A stretch of DNA of 36,743 nucleotides from Erythrobacter sp. SCN 62-14 (GCA_001724215.1 MEDW01000039.1:1-36743), one strand, 5' to 3'. Counted from the first letter of the stretch, positions 28,386 through 36,743 are shown. Numbers and translations: made by a program. The notes: generated by a model not told the origin, from the letters alone.

Positions 28386-28676
28386 GTGACCACTCTTGCC
28401 TTGCCGCCCAACTGCGATCGCGCTGCCGCGCGTGCGCTCTTGCCGGATATTCGCGATGCGCTTGGCCCGCATTCTCTCACGATCGATGCCAGCGCCGTCG
28501 AGCGCATTGGTCAGGCGATGTTGCAAGTGCTGGTGGCCGCTGCCCGCAGTGAAAGCGGGATCACCATCGCCCGCCCGAGCGCCGCCTTTACCGAAATGTT
28601 GCGCCTGACCGGGCTCGACAGCGTGCTGGCCAGCGAGATCAGCGACACTGCCTCTGCCAAGGAGCCTGCGCAATGA
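28386..28676 (+). CDS. STAS-domain protein of the chemotaxis operon
   Basis: A 96-residue single STAS domain (the fold of anti-sigma factor antagonists): strand LTIDASAVERIG, then the helix QAMLQVLVAAARS, and a last helix MLRLTGLDSVLAS. The Ser/Thr phosphorylated in SpoIIAA-type proteins (within D-S-S-G) is replaced here by Gly-Gln-Ala, so it is not likely to be switched by an anti-sigma kinase. Its last bases overlap the cheA start as ATGA, so it is translationally coupled to CheA. Single STAS genes just before cheA recur in several proteobacteria; their role is unproven. Confidence 0.82.
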   Translation: MTTLALPPNCDRAAARALLPDIRDALGPHSLTIDASAVERIGQAMLQVLVAAARSESGITIARPSAAFTEMLRLTGLDSVLASEISDTASAKEPAQ

Positions 28677-30814
28677 AGGACGATGATATCCAGCAGATCT
28701 TCTTCGTTGAATGCGACGAGGCGCTTGAGGCAGCCGAAAGCGGGCTCGATGCGTGCAAGGCCGGCACCCATGATGCCGAGACGATCAATGCAATCTTTCG
28801 CGGGGTCCATTCGATCAAGGGCGGCGCGGGCGCTTTTGGCCATGCGGCGATGCAGGCCTACACCCATTGTTTTGAAAATCTTCTGGGCGAAGTGCGCGAA
28901 GGGGCGGTGGCGCTGACGCCGGATCTGGTTGACCTGCTGCTGACAGCGCTTGATGTGCTGCGCGATCATGTCGAGGCGGCGCGCGGGCAAGGCGCTGTGC
29001 CTGATGATGCGGCGGTGATGGCGCGGCTCGAAGCGGCGCGCGCGCCTGCTGGCGATGGCCTGCAAACGGCGCCTGCTGCCAGTGCTGGGACCGATCTGGA
29101 CTTTGATCTCGACGCGCTGCTTGATGATCTGGGCGGGCCGCCTGCCAGCACCGAAGCGCCGCCGCCGGATGGGCCTGCCACATGGCTCGTGCATATCAGG
29201 CCCCATGCAGGCGCGATGGATAATGGCGGAGAGCCGGTCTTGTGGCTGCGCGAACTGGCGCGGCTCGGCGGGGAATGTGTGCGTTGCGATGCGGGCGGCG
29301 TGCCGGGGATTGATGGCCTGTCGGTTGATGACGGCTATCTTGGCTGGAGCTTTCGCATGCCCGGCCATGTCAGCCGCGAAGATGTGGCCGAGATTTTCGA
29401 TTTCGCCGGCGAGGATTGCAGCCTTGCCTATGGCGACGAGGCGGCCATCCCGCCTGCGCGACTTGCCGCTGTGTCAGCCAATATGCGCGAGCCTGCGAGC
29501 GCGCCGCCGCCAGCAGCACCCGGTGCAGCAACCCGGCGGGAAAGCGCGGACGCAGGCAGCCTCCCGCCAGCCTCTGACATCCGTGCTGCTGCGAGTGCGC
29601 CTGCGGCCACCAGCGCGGCGCATGCTGCGGCGGCTTCGCAATCGGTGCGGATTGATCTGGCCAAGCTTGACCGGCTGATTGATGCCGTGGGCGAGTTGGT
29701 GATTGCGCAGTCGATGCTCGCCCAGCGGCTGGAGAATGAAAGCTTTGCCCATATCGAGGAGTTGGCGCTGCTGGAAACGCTGGTGCGCGATATTCAGGAA
29801 CACGCCATGGCATTCCGCGCGCAGCCCATCAGCGCGGTGTTTGGCCGCGTGCCGCGCCTGCTGCGCGAACTCGCTAGCAACACCGGCAAGCATGTAAAGC
29901 TGCAGGTAAGCGGCGAGACCACCGAACTCGACAAGACCGTGATCGAGCGCCTCAGCGAACCGATGACGCACCTGATCCGCAATGCGGTGGATCATGGCAT
30001 TGAACCGCCTGCCGAACGCATTGCCGCCGGCAAGGAGCCCGAAGGCACGCTGTCGCTCTCTGCCGAACAAAAGGCCGGGCGCATCATCATCCAGATCCGC
30101 GATGACGGGCGCGGGATCAACCGCGACAAGGTGCTTGCCAAAGCCATCGCCAGCGGGATTATCGCGCCTGATGCCGAACTCACCGATGATGAAATCAACC
30201 AGTTGATCTTTGCCCCCGGCTTTTCGACCGCTGCTGAAATCACCAGCGTATCGGGCCGCGGGGTGGGGATGGATGTGGTCAAATCCAACGTCAAGGATCT
30301 GGGCGGTCGTATCACCATCGAAACCACTCCGGGCGAGGGCACCACCTTTACGCTGGCCTTGCCGCTGACTCTGGCGATTTCCGACGGGATGATTGTCCAG
30401 ACCGGGGATCAGGCGCTGGTGATCCCGCTGGCCCATGTCATAGAAAGCCTCAGGCCCGCTGCGGGCGAGGTTAAAGGCCTCGGCACGCGCCGCCAGATGC
30501 TCAATGTGCGTGGGCGGTTTGTGCCGATTGTCTCGCTCGCCGCGCAAACCGGCGCGCGCGCTGGGGTCACGGATCCGAGCCAAGGCGTGCTGGTGCTGGT
30601 CGAGACCGAAAGCCACGGGCAGGCCGCGCTGCTGGTCGATGCGATCACTGATCAGCGCCAGTTCGTGATCAAAAGCCTCGATGCCAATTTCCGCAGCGTG
30701 GACAGCGTTGCGGGCGCAACGATCCTCGGCAATGGCAAGGTCGCGCTGATTGTCGATGTCGATTATCTGGTCGCAGCCGCTTCGGGTGCAGCGCCTATGG
30801 CGGCAGCAGCGTGA
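28673..30814 (+). CDS. cheA: Chemotaxis histidine kinase
   Basis: This 713-residue kinase takes receptor signals through CheW and phosphorylates CheY and CheB. Domains in order: Hpt with phospho-acceptor His46 (FRGVHSIKGGAGAFG); a P2-like insert near 160-260 (WLVHIRPHAG to AEIFDFAGEDC); a Pro/Ala linker; the dimerisation helices from VRIDLAKLDRLIDAVGELV; the ATPase with N-box HLIRNAVDHGIE, G1 DDGRGI and G2 SGRGVGMDVV; and the CheW-like P5 with VIPLAHVIES. All catalytic motifs look intact. cheR begins in its stop codon (GTGA overlap). Confidence 0.95.
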   Translation: MKDDDIQQIFFVECDEALEAAESGLDACKAGTHDAETINAIFRGVHSIKGGAGAFGHAAMQAYTHCFENLLGEVREGAVALTPDLVDLLLTALDVLRDHVEAARGQGAVPDDAAVMARLEAARAPAGDGLQTAPAASAGTDLDFDLDALLDDLGGPPASTEAPPPDGPATWLVHIRPHAGAMDNGGEPVLWLRELARLGGECVRCDAGGVPGIDGLSVDDGYLGWSFRMPGHVSREDVAEIFDFAGEDCSLAYGDEAAIPPARLAAVSANMREPASAPPPAAPGAATRRESADAGSLPPASDIRAAASAPAATSAAHAAAASQSVRIDLAKLDRLIDAVGELVIAQSMLAQRLENESFAHIEELALLETLVRDIQEHAMAFRAQPISAVFGRVPRLLRELASNTGKHVKLQVSGETTELDKTVIERLSEPMTHLIRNAVDHGIEPPAERIAAGKEPEGTLSLSAEQKAGRIIIQIRDDGRGINRDKVLAKAIASGIIAPDAELTDDEINQLIFAPGFSTAAEITSVSGRGVGMDVVKSNVKDLGGRITIETTPGEGTTFTLALPLTLAISDGMIVQTGDQALVIPLAHVIESLRPAAGEVKGLGTRRQMLNVRGRFVPIVSLAAQTGARAGVTDPSQGVLVLVETESHGQAALLVDAITDQRQFVIKSLDANFRSVDSVAGATILGNGKVALIVDVDYLVAAASGAAPMAAAA

Positions 30815-31722
30815 GCCTGAGGCCGGTCGATAAGAGCGGGCCGCCTGTCGCGGCTGATTTGGATGCGGCGATTGTGCCCGGCGTCAGCCCGCAGGTGTTT
30901 AATGCTGCAGACTTTGCCCGCATTGCAGAACTGGTCCACCGCGAGGCCGGGATTGTGTTGACCGACCAGAAGCGGATGCTGGCCTATTCGCGGCTGGCTC
31001 CGCTGGTGCGCAAGAGCGGTGCGGCGACTTTTGGCGAATATCTGGACGGGGCGGCGCGCGATGCGGCGGTGGAGACGCAGCTGATTGCAGCGCTCACCAC
31101 CAACCACACCTATTTCTACCGCGAACCGCATCATTTTGAACATTTTGCGCAAAGCGTGCGCCCGGCGCTGCTGGCCGCTGCCGAGGCTGGCCGGCCGGTG
31201 CGCATCTGGTCGGCGGGGTGTTCAAGCGGCGAGGAAATCTGGACGCTGATGATGGTGCTGATGGGCGCGGACAAGGCGGCTGCGCGCTCGCTTGCCGCCC
31301 GCGATATTGTGGCTCTGGCGAGCGATCTGGCGGGCCACGCGCTCAGCGCAGCGGAGACTGCAACCTATCCCGCCTCGGCGCTGGCGGCGCTGCCCGATGA
31401 TCTGGTGGCCAACTGGACCGAGGCAGCATCCGCGCCCGATCAGCGCCGCATCGTGCAAAGCGTGCGTGCGATGGTGCGGTTTCGTCAGCTCAATCTGCTG
31501 CATCCCTGGCCCTTTGGCGGGCAATTTGATGTGATCTTTTGCCGCAATGTCATGATCTATTTCGATGGCCCCACCAAGGAGCAATTGATGGCAGGCTTTG
31601 CCCGCCATCTGCGCCCCGGCGGGTTCCTTTACATCGGCCATTCCGAGCGCGTTTCCGGCCTTGCATCCGATCTGCTCACGCTGGTCGGCCCGACGATCTA
31701 TCAGAAGGTCGGTGCGCCATGA
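30811..31722 (+). CDS. cheR: Chemoreceptor methyltransferase CheR
   Basis: It methylates glutamates of chemoreceptors using S-adenosylmethionine. The 303-residue protein has the N-terminal helical domain (ARIAELVHREAGIVLTDQK), the TTNHTYFYREPHHFE motif, and the SAM site IWSAGCSSGEEIWTLMMVL. A nucleotide-binding-like DVIFCRNVMIYFD and a C-terminal FLYIGHSE complete it. The GTG start overlaps the cheA stop by 4 bases. The N-terminal ~25 residues before the domain are Pro/Ala-rich. A beta-subdomain for pentapeptide binding appears to be present. Confidence 0.94.
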   Translation: MSLRPVDKSGPPVAADLDAAIVPGVSPQVFNAADFARIAELVHREAGIVLTDQKRMLAYSRLAPLVRKSGAATFGEYLDGAARDAAVETQLIAALTTNHTYFYREPHHFEHFAQSVRPALLAAAEAGRPVRIWSAGCSSGEEIWTLMMVLMGADKAAARSLAARDIVALASDLAGHALSAAETATYPASALAALPDDLVANWTEAASAPDQRRIVQSVRAMVRFRQLNLLHPWPFGGQFDVIFCRNVMIYFDGPTKEQLMAGFARHLRPGGFLYIGHSERVSGLASDLLTLVGPTIYQKVGAP

Positions 31723-32783
31723 TCCGGGTGCTGATTGTCGATGATTCGGCGCTGATGCGGGCGCTGCTTACCCGCAAGCTGGAGGCCGAACCCGATATCA
31801 CGGTGATCGCGGTGGCCGCCAACGCCGCCGAAGCGCGCACCCTCATCAAAAGCCATGATCCCGACGTGGTGACGCTCGATATCGAAATGCCGGGGATGGA
31901 TGGACTGGCCTTCCTCGAAAAGATCATGACGCTGCGCCCGACGCCGGTGATTATCGTGTCAGGCTCCACCCATGAAGGCGCAGCCGCCACCGCGCGCGCG
32001 CTGCAACTGGGTGCGGTCGGCTGCTATGCCAAAGCGAGCGCAAACCGATCCTTGGCCGATGATGATAGCGGGGAACTGGCTGATCTGGTGCGCGAGGCAG
32101 CCAGTGTGCGGTTGGCGGCGCGCCCACAATCGAGCCGTCCTGCCACTGCCCCTGCGATCAAAAGGCCCGCCGTGCGGTCGCAGGCTGCGCCTTTTGCCCT
32201 CTCGCCCGAGGTGATCGTGATCGGCGCATCAACCGGCGGGGTTGAGGCTTTGAACAGCCTGCTTGCTGGTTTTCCGGAGGATTGCCCCCCGACGCTGATC
32301 GTGCAGCACATCAACGCCTGCTTTGCCCCGGCGATTGTCCAGTCGCTGGATCGCGCTGCGCGGCCCCGTGTGCGGCTGGCCGAAAGCGATCATCCCTTGC
32401 AAGCTGGCGAGGTTTTGCTGGCCCCCGGCGATGACAAGCATCTGATGGTCGCTCCCGCCGGATCGCGCGGCTATCGCGCGGTGATGCGTGCAGGCGACAA
32501 GGTGTCGGGCCACCGGCCAAGCGTCGATCAACTCTTCGCCTCGGCCGCGCGCACACTGGGTGACAAGGCATTGGGTATCCTGCTCACGGGCATGGGCGAG
32601 GACGGCGCGCGTGGTCTTGCCGCCATGGCGCGGAGCGGCGCGCACACCATCGCACAGGACGAGGCCAGCTGTGTCGTGTTTGGCATGCCGCGCGCGGCAA
32701 TCGCACTGGGGGGTGCGCGCGAGGTGCTGGCGCTTGATGCCATCGCTGCCCGCATTTTTGCTCCCACCAAGGTGATCTCATGA
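31719..32783 (+). CDS. cheB: Chemotaxis protein-glutamate methylesterase CheB
   Basis: It removes receptor methyl groups, and deamidates receptor glutamines in some species, when phosphorylated by CheA. The receiver domain has LIVDDSALMRAL and phospho-site Asp54 in TLDIEMPGMDG. The esterase domain has the full triad: Ser171 (VIGASTGG), His197 (VQHIN) and Asp295 (GMGEDGARG). ATG 31719 overlaps the cheR stop as ATGA. An upstream in-frame extension would overlap cheR and is rejected. The linker is about 45 residues, Ala/Pro-rich. It is the active counterpart of the CheB-like gene at 25339-26379. Confidence 0.95.
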   Translation: MIRVLIVDDSALMRALLTRKLEAEPDITVIAVAANAAEARTLIKSHDPDVVTLDIEMPGMDGLAFLEKIMTLRPTPVIIVSGSTHEGAAATARALQLGAVGCYAKASANRSLADDDSGELADLVREAASVRLAARPQSSRPATAPAIKRPAVRSQAAPFALSPEVIVIGASTGGVEALNSLLAGFPEDCPPTLIVQHINACFAPAIVQSLDRAARPRVRLAESDHPLQAGEVLLAPGDDKHLMVAPAGSRGYRAVMRAGDKVSGHRPSVDQLFASAARTLGDKALGILLTGMGEDGARGLAAMARSGAHTIAQDEASCVVFGMPRAAIALGGAREVLALDAIAARIFAPTKVIS

Positions 32784-33352
32784 CAGCCCATCCGCCTTAT
32801 GACAGCGCCGCAAATGCCAGCCCCCGGCTCACCATCATGCAGGGTGAGGCACGCGCCAGCGCTGATCCGGCGCTCACCATGACGACGATTCTCGGCAGCT
32901 GCGTTGCGACTTGCCTATATGATCCCATCGCGCGGGTGGGCGGCATGAACCATTTTCTGCTGGCCGAGCCGCCCGATCCGGCACGCGCACGCGCTTTTGA
33001 CAGCGATTACGGCCTGTTCCTCATGGAATTGCTGGTCAACGAGATGCTCAAGCTGGGAGCAGTCAAATCGCGGATGAAGGCCCGGCTTTACGGCGGGGCC
33101 AATATGAACCGCGATCTGGCGCCGATCGGTTCGGGCAATGCCGCCTTTGCCCGCGCGTTCCTGGCCGCAGAAGGCATCGCCAAGGTCTATGAGGACATGG
33201 AAGGCCATCAGGCGCGCCGCGTCGAATTTCGTCCGGCCTCGGGCCTCGTGCGCGCGCGCATGGTGCATTCCGACGAGCCGACTGCACCCATTCCTACGCA
33301 CAAACCCCGAGTGCCTGCGCAATCTGGCTTTGGTGCGGTCGAATTATTCTGA
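32780..33352 (+). CDS. cheD: Chemoreceptor glutamine deamidase CheD
   Basis: CheD deamidates receptor glutamines to methylatable glutamates and in some bacteria modulates CheC. The 190-residue protein carries the cysteine-hydrolase set: Cys41 in ILGSCVATCLYD, His58 in GGMNHFLL and a Thr just before (MTTILG). The variable C-terminal tail is Pro/Thr-rich and ends in VELF. ATG 32780 overlaps the cheB stop as ATGA. No CheC is coded nearby, so CheD here may act only on receptors. Confidence 0.93.
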   Translation: MTAHPPYDSAANASPRLTIMQGEARASADPALTMTTILGSCVATCLYDPIARVGGMNHFLLAEPPDPARARAFDSDYGLFLMELLVNEMLKLGAVKSRMKARLYGGANMNRDLAPIGSGNAAFARAFLAAEGIAKVYEDMEGHQARRVEFRPASGLVRARMVHSDEPTAPIPTHKPRVPAQSGFGAVELF

Positions 33353-33374
33353 TCTCTCGCAAGGAGCCCCGTTC

Positions 33375-33752
33375 ATGTCGCAAACCGCCATTTCTGTTCT
33401 CACTGTGGACGACAGCGCCAGCATGCGCGCGCTTTTGCGCAGCGCGCTGACCTCGCGCGGCTTTGCTGTGGCGCAGGCCGAAGACGGGCAGGAAGCGCTT
33501 GAATGGCTTGCTGCCAATGAAGTCGATGTGATCATCACCGACATCAATATGCCGCGCCTTGATGGTTTTGGCCTGATCGAGAAGCTGCGTACCAGCGCGC
33601 TCCATTCCGATCGCCCGATCCTCGTGCTCACCACGGAAAGTTCCGATGACAAGAAACAGCGCGCCCGCAACGCCGGGGCGACCGGCTGGATCGTCAAACC
33701 CTTTGATGCCGAAAAGCTCACCACAGCGCTCAGGCGCGTGGTGCATTGCTGA
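33375..33752 (+). CDS. cheY: Chemotaxis response regulator CheY
   Basis: A single-domain receiver of 125 residues with TVDDSASMRALL, phospho-acceptor Asp56 (ITDINMPRLDG), LTTES with the switch Thr and the conserved Lys in IVKPFD. An AAGGAG ribosome binding site lies 9 bases before ATG 33375. In-frame DNA further upstream overlaps cheD and is not used. Phospho-CheY is the operon's likely output to a motor or other effector. No CheZ is visible, but the small gene at 34208 may supply the phosphatase. Confidence 0.95.
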   Translation: MSQTAISVLTVDDSASMRALLRSALTSRGFAVAQAEDGQEALEWLAANEVDVIITDINMPRLDGFGLIEKLRTSALHSDRPILVLTTESSDDKKQRARNAGATGWIVKPFDAEKLTTALRRVVHC

Positions 33753-33770
33753 GACAGGAGCTCCCGTGCC

Positions 33771-34211
33771 ATGCGCTATGAACTGATCACTTTCGGAATT
33801 GCCGGGCAATTGTTCGGGCTCGACATCATGACCATCCGCGAAATCCGCGCCTGGTCGCCGGTCACTCGCCTGCCGCGTGTGCCTGATCATGTGGCGGGCG
33901 TAGTGAACCTGCGCGGCGCGGTGTTGCCGGTGATTGATCTGTCGGTGCGTTTGGGCTGGCCGCCGACCGAGGCAACGGCACGCAATCCGATCATCGTCAC
34001 CGAATATCAGGGCCAGTCACGCGGGCTGATTGTGCATGATGTCAATGACATCGTCTCGATCGAAGCAAACGCCTTGCAACAGCCCGATGCGGGCGCTGCC
34101 GATCACATCACGCATTATCTCGAAGGGGTCGCCCCGCTTGATGATCAGATGGTGATGGTGCTCGATCTCAAGAAATTGATGAGCGCTGATGAGCTGGATC
34201 TGGCGGCATGA
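33771..34211 (+). CDS. cheW: Chemotaxis coupling protein CheW
   Basis: CheW links receptors to CheA. The 146-residue single SH3-like domain protein shows LITFGIAGQLFGLDIMTIREI, the hallmark VPDHVAGVVNLRGAVLPVIDL and IVHDVNDIVSIE. The final residues (KLMSADELDLAA) may interact with the next protein, whose gene overlaps the stop by ATGA. It lies 18 bp behind cheY, with AGGAGCTCCC upstream of its ATG. Confidence 0.95.
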   Translation: MRYELITFGIAGQLFGLDIMTIREIRAWSPVTRLPRVPDHVAGVVNLRGAVLPVIDLSVRLGWPPTEATARNPIIVTEYQGQSRGLIVHDVNDIVSIEANALQQPDAGAADHITHYLEGVAPLDDQMVMVLDLKKLMSADELDLAA

Positions 34212-34474
34212 TGAGCGCCGATCTGCACCGCGCGGTGGCCGAAGTGCTGCATGATCTGGGCAGCGAGGTGGAAACCTTGGGCCATGAATTGTGCGCCGAT
34301 CCCGATTTGGCCGAGCGGCACCTTGATCGTTTGCAGAAGATCGACTGGTTTGCCCAGCACCTCACGCAGCTCGCCATGGTGGTGGGGGCCCCTGATCCCA
34401 CCAGCGCGGTGGGCGCGCTTGGCCTTGAGGAATTGCGCGAAAGATTGGCTGCGACTGTGGCGCGCGCTGCGTAG
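34208..34474 (+). CDS. 88-residue helical protein with DxxxQ motif, candidate CheZ/CheT-like phosphatase
   Basis: The protein is predicted to be all-helical: LHRAVAEVLHDLGSEVETLG, a turn at DPDLAERH, then LDRLQKIDWFAQHLTQLA. The second helix holds D46-x3-Q50 (DWFAQ). A D-x3-Q in a helix is the catalytic signature of CheY-P phosphatases of the CheZ family and of CheT in Sinorhizobium. It overlaps cheW by ATGA and no other phosphatase (CheZ, CheC, CheX or FliY) is seen in the operon. The length is much shorter than CheZ, and overall similarity cannot be judged by eye. The phosphatase role is a hypothesis. Confidence 0.6.
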   Translation: MMSADLHRAVAEVLHDLGSEVETLGHELCADPDLAERHLDRLQKIDWFAQHLTQLAMVVGAPDPTSAVGALGLEELRERLAATVARAA

Positions 34475-34562
34475 CAATGCGCAGCCCCGCGCCAGCGGCT
34501 TGGCAAGACGATCCCGCTAGATTTGAACAGACCTCTCTTGCAAATGAGAACAGGAGCCCCCG

Positions 34563-36011
34563 ATGTCCAACCTCTCGCTTGATAAACGGCTCGAATACTA
34601 TGACCTTTCCCGTGTTGATCCGGCCATTTTGAACGGTCTGAGCGGCGCGCTGGGGCGGCGGCTCGATACCGCGTTGACCGCGTTCTATGATGCGATCTCG
34701 GCGAAGCCCGAACTCGCCGCCTTCTTTTCCAGCACCCAGCAGATGGGCCGTGCCAAGGGGATGCAGGCGCAGCACTGGCAGGCGGTGTTCCGCGACGGGG
34801 TGGATCAGCGGTTCTTTGATCGCGCGCTCAAGATCGGCAATGTTCACGCGCGCATCGGGCTTGAGCCGCACTGGTATATCGGGGCCTATGCGATGGTGCT
34901 CGATCATCTGGTGATGGAAGTGGTGGCGCCCGGCTGGCAACGCTATCTGCCGTGGAAGCGCGCTCAGGCGCAGCAGATCGCCACGCTGATCAAGGTGTCG
35001 TTGCTGGATATCGACCTCGCGCTGTCGGCCTATTTTGCCGATATGAAAGAGAAAACCCGCGCGATTGTCAGCGATAATCTCGGAACGGCGCTGGAACAGC
35101 TGGCGCAGGGTGATCTGACTGTGTCGGTCGAAGGTTTCCCCGAGGAATACCGCAAGGTCGAGCAGGATTTCAACGCCGCGACCGCCGCGCTTGGCGGGAC
35201 GATTGCGCAGGTGGTCGCAGGGGTTAACGCCATGACCACCGGTTCCAGCGAAATCCGCTTTGCCGCCGATGATCTCTCACGCCGCACCGAGGAACAGGCC
35301 GCCAATCTGGAAGAAACCGCCGCGGCCGTTGCCCAGACGACGCAGAAAGTGCAGCAGACCGCCGAAGTCGCTGGCAAGGCGCGCGCCACCATCCAGAGCG
35401 CCACCCGCATGGCCGATGATGGTTCGAGCATTGTCGCCGAAGCTGTCGGCGCGATGGACCAGATCGAAAAATCGTCGTCTGAAATCAACAACATCATTTC
35501 GGTGATCGATTCGATCGCTTTCCAGACCAACCTCTTGGCGCTCAATGCAGGCGTCGAGGCAGCGCGTGCCGGTGAGACCGGCAAAGGCTTTGCCGTGGTC
35601 GCGTCCGAAGTGCGTGCGCTGGCCCAGCGCTGCGCTGAAGCTGCCGATGAGGTCAAATCGCTCATCACCGTCAGCAGCAAGCATGTCAGCAATGGCGTTG
35701 ATCTGGTAAGCCGCAGCGGTGAGGCTTTTGCTGCGATCACGCGCGGGGTGGCGGAACTGTCGCAGGCGATCGAGACAATTGCTGACTCCACCGATGTGCA
35801 GGCCGAAAGCCTCTCGCAGATCAACACCGTGGTGGGCGATCTGGATCGTTCAACCCAGCAAAACGCCGCGATGGCCGAACAATGCACCGCTGCGGCCACC
35901 TCGCTGGCGCGTGAGGCGCAGCAATTGGGCGACGCCTTTGCCGCCTTCCGCACCGAAGCCAGCGTCACCGCTGAGCCAGGGCGCCGCCCGCGCGCTGCTC
36001 TTGCAGCGTGA
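34563..36011 (+). CDS. Soluble globin-coupled chemoreceptor (HemAT-like)
   Basis: A 482-residue chemoreceptor with no membrane segment. The first ~170 residues are a sensor-globin: proximal haem His95 in [19 protein letters not shown], preceded by the [15 protein letters not shown] helix. A HAMP-like linker ([16 protein letters not shown]) and the signalling bundle follow, with the tip [17 protein letters not shown] and [17 protein letters not shown]. HemAT-type proteins detect O2 or other gases through haem and drive aerotaxis. The C-terminus (RRPRAALAA) lacks a CheR tether. The SCO gene starts in its stop codon (GTGA overlap). Confidence 0.92.
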   Translation: MSNLSLDKRLEYYDLSRVDPAILNGLSGALGRRLDTALTAFYDAISAKPELAAFFSSTQQMGRAKGMQAQHWQAVFRDGVDQRFFDRALKIGNVHARIGLEPHWYIGAYAMVLDHLVMEVVAPGWQRYLPWKRAQAQQIATLIKVSLLDIDLALSAYFADMKEKTRAIVSDNLGTALEQLAQGDLTVSVEGFPEEYRKVEQDFNAATAALGGTIAQVVAGVNAMTTGSSEIRFAADDLSRRTEEQAANLEETAAAVAQTTQKVQQTAEVAGKARATIQSATRMADDGSSIVAEAVGAMDQIEKSSSEINNIISVIDSIAFQTNLLALNAGVEAARAGETGKGFAVVASEVRALAQRCAEAADEVKSLITVSSKHVSNGVDLVSRSGEAFAAITRGVAELSQAIETIADSTDVQAESLSQINTVVGDLDRSTQQNAAMAEQCTAAATSLAREAQQLGDAFAAFRTEASVTAEPGRRPRAALAA

Positions 36012-36649
36012 GCGGGATTGCTGGTGCGCGCAGTGCCCCTGCGCCTGTCGGCACACGTGACGCCCGCGCGCTGGTGTTGTGGCTGGTGGCCGCAGTGGTC
36101 GCTGGCACCGGGGCCGGCTGGGCCTTGCCCAAGACGATTGGCCTTGCCCCGCAGCCGCAATTTTCCGCGCAGCTTGGTGGGAACTTTACGCTGCAATCAT
36201 CCGATGGGACGACAATCACCGATCGCAGCCTGAAGGGTGCGCCGTTTGTGATGGTGTTCGGCTATTCGCGTTGCGGGGCGGCTTGCGAGGCGCGCTTGAT
36301 CCGCCTTGCGGCATGGCGCCGCACGCTTGGTGAGCAGGGCAAGGCTTTGCGAATTGTTCTGGTGTCGGTGGATCCGGCCCGGGATACCCCGCAACGGATC
36401 AGGGCCTTCGCGCAGCGCATCGATCCCGCCATTCTTGCGCTCACCGGAACGCAGCAGGCGATTGCTCAGACAACGCGCGCATACAACGCGATGCATTTTG
36501 CCGCCCCTTTGTGCGGCGGTGATTATACGATCATCCACTCCGGCGCGGCCTATCTGATGGATGCAGATGGCCGCGCGCGTGCGATCATCACCGAAGATGA
36601 GGCCCCGACCGCAGCGCTCGGCAAGCTGCGGGCATTGGTCAGAACCTAG
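36008..36649 (+). CDS. SCO1/SenC family copper/thiol protein
   Basis: A membrane-anchored protein (TM near 20-40, [19 protein letters not shown]) with a periplasmic thioredoxin-like domain. The copper ligands are Cys89-x3-Cys93 ([12 protein letters not shown]) and His177 (YTIIHSGAA). SCO proteins usually help deliver copper to cytochrome oxidase, or act as thiol oxidoreductases. Its GTG start overlaps the globin receptor stop by 4 bases, so it belongs to the chemotaxis transcript. That coupling is unusual, since SCO genes normally sit with oxidase genes. A second pair of cysteines is absent; one extra Cys (PLCGG) lies before the His. Confidence 0.9.
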   Translation: MSGIAGARSAPAPVGTRDARALVLWLVAAVVAGTGAGWALPKTIGLAPQPQFSAQLGGNFTLQSSDGTTITDRSLKGAPFVMVFGYSRCGAACEARLIRLAAWRRTLGEQGKALRIVLVSVDPARDTPQRIRAFAQRIDPAILALTGTQQAIAQTTRAYNAMHFAAPLCGGDYTIIHSGAAYLMDADGRARAIITEDEAPTAALGKLRALVRT

Positions 36650-36726
36650 TGGATTGATTCTGACGTTGCGCTCCCGGAAGCTCGGCTAGGGTTCGCTCGT
36701 TAATCCGCTCTTATAAAACAATTTTC

Positions 36727-36732
36727 TTGACA
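36727..36732 (+). promoter_or_regulatory. -35-like TTGACA at the right edge
   Basis: A perfect TTGACA sits 11 bases before the right end, after an AT-rich TATAAAACAATTTTC stretch. It is probably the start of a promoter for a plus-strand gene outside the window. The matching -10 region is not visible. The 36650-36726 spacer shows no gene and no clear terminator. Confidence 0.35.
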
Positions 36733-36743
36733 GCAGACCCCGC

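Noticed and set aside
34539-34550. TGCAAATGAGAA, resembling half of a Fur/Irr box, before the globin receptor gene
   Set aside because: Only one half is present and the second half does not match. One half-site is too short to support an iron-regulated promoter.

Overview
The window is chromosomal DNA of an alphaproteobacterium, most likely a sphingomonad of the Erythrobacteraceae (Erythrobacter/Porphyrobacter type). This is inferred from the high-GC codon use, an UrcA-family exported protein, the form of GyrB, GuaA and NadB, a dense cluster of GANTC sites (the CcrM methylation motif of alphaproteobacteria) and the layout of the chemotaxis operon. No tRNA, rRNA or CRISPR array is visible. The genus call is an inference, not something the sequence proves.

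Layout. 1-7000: the tail of a probable TetR-type regulator converges on a minus-strand run gyrB > AI-2E-family transporter > M50-type membrane protease > SnoaL-like protein. An acyl-CoA ligase diverges from gyrB. 6975-8350: a gene-poor stretch with one copy of a structured intergenic repeat, a 27-residue ORF with a strong ribosome binding site flanked by hairpins, a terminator and an urcA gene. 8351-19983: housekeeping and accessory genes: guaA, a YceI lipoprotein, a degenerate PAP2 protein, nitronate monooxygenase, a zf-CHCC protein, an ABC ATPase, a cysteine-paired Sel1-repeat protein, nadB, a TraB/GumN-like protein and an alpha/beta hydrolase. The second, inverted copy of the repeat lies at 15706-15852.

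19984-25340: nrdA and nrdB encode a class I ribonucleotide reductase with no visible ATP-cone. A small membrane protein gene sits between them. The nrdA upstream region holds eight GANTC sites in 181 bp and three more before the start codon. Just after nrdB is a scar of broken genes: the first ~66 codons of a DUF262 (GmrSD/restriction-type) gene, a 5'-truncated IS5-family transposase, the 3' end of an IS1634-like transposase, the last ~50 codons of a DUF1294 gene, and two strong hairpins.

25339-36649: a chemotaxis island. A CheB-like protein that has lost its catalytic Ser and His diverges from a mostly tightly packed plus-strand operon: six-TM chemoreceptor, STAS protein, CheA, CheR, CheB, CheD, CheY, CheW, an 88-residue protein with a CheZ/CheT-type DxxxQ motif, a soluble globin-coupled chemoreceptor and a SCO-type copper/thiol protein. 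Several junctions are 4-base ATGA or GTGA overlaps, so the genes are probably translationally coupled. The likely logic is that two receptors (one membrane-bound with many His residues, one haem-based) feed CheA. CheR, CheB and CheD adjust the receptors, CheY carries the output, and the small DxxxQ protein is a candidate for the missing CheY-P phosphatase. No flagellar or pilus gene is in the window, so the output is unknown.
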